From an uncultured bacterium (lineage in GTDB: Bacteria; Verrucomicrobiota; Kiritimatiellia; CAIKKV01; CAITUY01): a stretch of DNA of 60,621 nucleotides. The notes under the pieces are model-generated. The model had not been told where the DNA came from. It was given only the letters and a program-made list of their open reading frames with translations, and did no database searches. The DNA lies in the NCBI GenBank assembly GCA_903958395.1, contig CAJBSZ010000346.1:1-60621 (forward strand), in the 5' to 3' direction. How positions within the stretch are numbered: position 1 is the stretch's first letter; the number at the start of each line of letters is the position of its first letter. Made by a program: the position numbers and the translations under genes. This document shows positions 57,909-60,621 of the stretch, piece after piece.

Positions 57909-58971
57909 GGGCAACCTCCGTCCAGTCATCTCGCAGTTGCTGCTTCACTTTACGGGCAGGTTCAGAAAGAACTGCATCGTCTTCTTTGGCGTATTCAGCC
58001 CACAGCATCAATAACTGGTTTTTGAACTCTAGCAACAAATCCATTCGTGTTTCAGCGAATACATCAAGACCCCACGGGTTGTGTTCGAGGCAGACAAGTT
58101 GCTGGTCTGGGCTGAGAGTCGGAACAAGTTCCGTACGGTGGTTGGCTTTAAGGGAGAATTGCCGACCTTCCGTCTCAGCCACTACGAGCGGAGAAAGGTC
58201 CAAGCCCCATATTTGCTCAACATCAATGATCTTCCGGGGTTGGTTGTTTCCGTCCAGTACCACTATACCCGTCACTTGAATCAGTCCCCGCCGGCTTTCC
58301 AACAACTGCGCCTCGATGCTTTCGTCGTAAAAACATTCGAGTTCGCGTTGCGTCGGCATATGGAATATCGTCAATTTATGCTCGGCGAAATCAATTTCAT
58401 TCAGCGTTCCTGTCACCGTTTGCATCTGTTCCCGTGTTGCTGGAGGAGTCAACAACGCTTTGATTTCATCACGGAGCCCTGAATCATCCAGTGAGGCTTC
58501 GCCTTCACTTCCAGAAACTACGCAACGATGTCCACTCCCTAAAGTCGGGCTTAACTTTCCGATACAGGCAATCATTCTGTTTCGCAAACTACTGTCGGGA
58601 ATAATGGCACTAGCTTTTGTCGCGTCTCCAAGCGACACGGCGCAACAAAAACCAAGAACAAGCGCAGCAACGGCCGCAGATTGGACAGGCGTAAGCAGAT
58701 CTGTAACAGGGCCACGATCAACGACTCTTCCCCGCACTGAGAAACTTCCCATAACTGGAGGGGCGCATTGCAGGATATACCTATTCTTGATTTCCTCGGG
58801 GAGTCTCAGTCGCTCGCGCAGCGTTCGGCCTTCCGCGTGAAGTGCCGCCAAATAGACCATTTCTTGAAGAGCGGTTAAATTTTGCGAAAGCGTCGCGGCG
58901 GGTATTTCAGATCCACCTTCCGATGGGAATACCGTAAAGACGATCTGGTCTGGAAAAACAGGCGCTGTCAT
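57901..58971 (-). CDS. Unknown protein coupled to the HicA-like gene
   Basis: 356 residues; I do not recognise it. No signal peptide or long membrane helix is evident, although LTPVQSAAVAALVLGFCCAVSLG is hydrophobic. The middle part, TVTGTLNEIDFAEHKLTIFHMP, followed by ECFYDESIEAQLLESRRGLIQVTGIVVLDGNNQPRKIIDVEQI, has the pattern of an OB-like beta fold seen in proteins paired with small toxins. The end is helical (MDLLLEFKNQLLMLWAEYA). The HicA-like gene overlaps its stop. It may serve as antitoxin or partner. There is no clear gene in the 247 bases before it. Confidence 0.65.
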   Translation of the reverse strand: MTAPVFPDQIVFTVFPSEGGSEIPAATLSQNLTALQEMVYLAALHAEGRTLRERLRLPEEIKNRYILQCAPPVMGSFSVRGRVVDRGPVTDLLTPVQSAAVAALVLGFCCAVSLGDATKASAIIPDSSLRNRMIACIGKLSPTLGSGHRCVVSGSEGEASLDDSGLRDEIKALLTPPATREQMQTVTGTLNEIDFAEHKLTIFHMPTQRELECFYDESIEAQLLESRRGLIQVTGIVVLDGNNQPRKIIDVEQIWGLDLSPLVVAETEGRQFSLKANHRTELVPTLSPDQQLVCLEHNPWGLDVFAETRMDLLLEFKNQLLMLWAEYAKEDDAVLSEPARKVKQQLRDDWTEVARA

Positions 58972-59218
58972 GTGGGGCTTTATTGCACATTACCTGAAAG
59001 CGGGCAACGCTAAACAAAGAATTCTCCGGGACATCCCATGCGCGCCAAGTCAACTCGCCAGATTCCGTCGATATTCCTCCCCGTGCCCGGTGCCAACCAG
59101 CCTCTACGCGGGCAACCAACCGGTGTGGCTAAATATGAAAGTCGTCTTGTGACGCCCGTCGCCAGGGTTGCAGAGTGCAAGGGTGTATCGACCAAGTGAC
59201 GGCTTCGCACGAAGCATA

Positions 59219-60621
59219 TCATAATCGTTTGGCTCTGGGTTTTCTTCCCGTTCCGAGCCAGTCGCCAAAACCCTTCCATCCTTTGTCGGCATAGACTCCA
59301 CTCGGAAAAGCAGGGATATCTTTGGGCAACCGCCCTTTGTGAGGCATCTTACCTTTGCAGTAAGCCAACCATTCTTTAATCCCTTTGAGTTGGAGTTTAT
59401 GTGCGAATATCCGCGCTTTACCGAATGAACGGTATCGTTTGTGCTGGTTTGCAATCCTCCCAGTTCCAAGCCAGTCACCAACGCCTAACCAGCCTTTACC
59501 CCTGTAAACTCTATCAGGCTTTACGGGAATATCTTCAGGAAGTTTTCCCTTCTTAGGCATCTTGCCCTTGCAGAAGGTTATCCACTCATCTTGGTTCTTG
59601 ATTTTTAGTCCTCTGATAAACGCCCGAGCATCACGGAACGCCCGATACTTCCGGAGGCGCGGCGCAATTGTCCCTGTCCCAAGCCAATCCCCCATCCCTT
59701 TCCATCCCTTATCGGCATAGGTATTGTCGGGTTTTGAGGGAATGTCGACAGGGAGTTTCCCTTTCTTAGGCATCTCGCCTCTACAAAACTCACGCCATTC
59801 GCCTTGATTCTTGAGTTTAAGTTTGCGGGCAAACTCGCGGGCTTTGTGAAATTCGAGATACTTAATTGACCTGTATGCAACCCTTCCCGTTCCTAGCCAA
59901 TCGCCCATCCCTTTCCATCCCTTGTCGGCATAGGTCTGATTGGGGCAAGCGGGGATATCAGCGGGCAATCGGCCCTTATACAACATCTGTCCTTTGCAGA
60001 AAGCCCGCCACTCTGACTCAGCTTTGAGATTGAGTTTACGAGCGAATATTCGCGCCTCAGGGAAAGAGCGGTACCTCTTGAGGCGCGATGCTATTCTTTC
60101 CGTCCCGAGCCAATCTCCATAACCTTTCCAGCCTCGATGTGCGTAGGTATTATGCGGACCTTGAGGAATATCAGACGGGCGTGCAACATTATTTTTCAAT
60201 CTACCGTTGCAGAAAGAGAACCATTCTTTTTGTCCTTTAAGTTTGAGATTCCGTGCAAACGCCCGAGCCTCACGGAACGCCCGATACTTCCGGAGGCGCG
60301 GTGCAATTGTCCCTGTCCCAAGCCAGTCGCCGAAACCCTTCCAACCCTTTTGGGCATAAGTTTGGCTGGGAGTTGCGGGAATATCATCGGGGAGTTTCCC
60401 TTTCTTAGGCATCTTGCCTTTGCAGAAAGCTCTCCACTCCGATTCATTCTTGAGATTGAGATTCTGGGCAAAGTGCCTCGCATTTCCGAATGACCTGTAT
60501 TTCCTGAGATGCGCGGCAACTATCCCCGTTCCTAGCCAATCGCCCATCCCTTTCCATCCCTTGTCGGCATAGGTCTGATTGGGGCAAGCGGGGATATCAG
60601 CGGGCAATCGGCCCTTATGCA
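59219..60621 (-). CDS. Basic repeat protein (phage-integrase-repeat type), 5' end beyond window
   Basis: At least 466 residues; the frame stays open to the right edge (residues HKGRLPADIP continue past a TTG at 60607), so the N-terminus is outside. It consists of six 71-residue repeats and a partial seventh. Each has (L/R)P.DIP..P...Y...GW.G.GDWLGT, then KYR.F..AR.FA..L.(L/I)K...EW..(F/Y)C.G. and a basic linker such as MPKKGK. This matches the INT_rpt (phage-integrase repeat) pattern, which is known from integrases and from algal and viral proteins. Strong positive charge suggests DNA binding. The end is GTGRKPRAKRL. The repeats differ by drift, so it is an old array. A catalytic domain may lie upstream of the window. 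Confidence 0.85.
   Translation of the reverse strand, partial: HKGRLPADIPACPNQTYADKGWKGMGDWLGTGIVAAHLRKYRSFGNARHFAQNLNLKNESEWRAFCKGKMPKKGKLPDDIPATPSQTYAQKGWKGFGDWLGTGTIAPRLRKYRAFREARAFARNLKLKGQKEWFSFCNGRLKNNVARPSDIPQGPHNTYAHRGWKGYGDWLGTERIASRLKRYRSFPEARIFARKLNLKAESEWRAFCKGQMLYKGRLPADIPACPNQTYADKGWKGMGDWLGTGRVAYRSIKYLEFHKAREFARKLKLKNQGEWREFCRGEMPKKGKLPVDIPSKPDNTYADKGWKGMGDWLGTGTIAPRLRKYRAFRDARAFIRGLKIKNQDEWITFCKGKMPKKGKLPEDIPVKPDRVYRGKGWLGVGDWLGTGRIANQHKRYRSFGKARIFAHKLQLKGIKEWLAYCKGKMPHKGRLPKDIPAFPSGVYADKGWKGFGDWLGTGRKPRAKRL

Noticed and set aside
59104..59481. Minus-strand frame of 125 codons
   Set aside because: Out of frame with the repeat protein, whose repeats run through it.
59219..60621. 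Regular repeats as a CRISPR array
   Set aside because: The period is 213 bases, without spacers, and the repeats encode a continuous protein.

Overview
This window looks like a chromosomal contig from an uncultured Gram-negative bacterium with about 57 to 58 % GC. The best guess is the PVC superphylum, possibly Kiritimatiellota or a related Verrucomicrobia-like lineage. That guess rests on very large secreted YD-repeat and thrombospondin-3/LamG proteins, a membrane pyrophosphatase, REP-like hairpins of the GGACGCG..CGCGTCC type, and a GT4/GH57/debranching-enzyme cluster. It is an inference; no ribosomal RNA or taxonomic marker was tested.

Left part (1-18837, all minus strand): a duplicated cassette of giant exported proteins. 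Reading in the direction of transcription there is a broken N-terminal copy of a TSP3/LamG protein (18834-18307), a small possible lipoprotein (18352-17789), an RHS/YD-repeat protein of 1741 residues (17642-12417), a small membrane-anchored protein (12359-11721), a decayed protein end (about 11600-11353), a full TSP3/DUF2341/LamG/Calx-beta protein of 1847 residues (11340-5797), a HEAT-repeat protein (5797-4925), and a second RHS/YD-repeat protein that is open to the left edge of the window (4928-1). The last three are coupled by 1-base and 4-base stop/start overlaps. The two RHS proteins share a core but have unrelated C-terminal tips. Their YD-repeat linkers contain short dispersed repeats read in frame.

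Middle part (19063-36296): sugar uptake and metabolism. A FucP-type transporter (+) faces FucU mutarotase, an orphan GatC and an MBL-fold hydrolase (-). Next come a membrane pyrophosphatase with a clear terminator, and a coupled sugar-porter/URO-D-family methyltransferase pair. A long plus-strand run follows: DedA, glycogen debranching enzyme, a tiny SAP/Cys protein, a GT4 glycosyltransferase, a GH57-like protein that lacks its predicted catalytic glutamate, a GT2 glycosyltransferase, a CPBP protease and MtnA.

Right part (36282-56850): mostly housekeeping. It holds a Ser/Thr kinase with a 58-residue two-helix neighbour missing from standard ORF length cut-offs, stand-alone CoaC, a DUF3108 protein and an RRM protein with a bidirectional terminator. 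A PPIase, rsmA and mutS chain follows, in which mutS carries a single-base frameshift. A TrmH-family methyltransferase, a riboflavin operon (ribBA-ribH-nusB-ftsY-ribD-ribE) under an FMN riboswitch with a readable antiterminator, peroxiredoxin, Rrf2, thyX, recR, ybaB, dnaX and the SRP RNA complete this part.

Far right (57022-60621): a tRNA with CAU anticodon borders an accessory region. It holds a tandem 22-base repeat, a HicA-like protein overlapped by an unknown 356-residue partner, and a partial basic protein made of 71-residue repeats of the phage-integrase-repeat type. This looks like the edge of an island.
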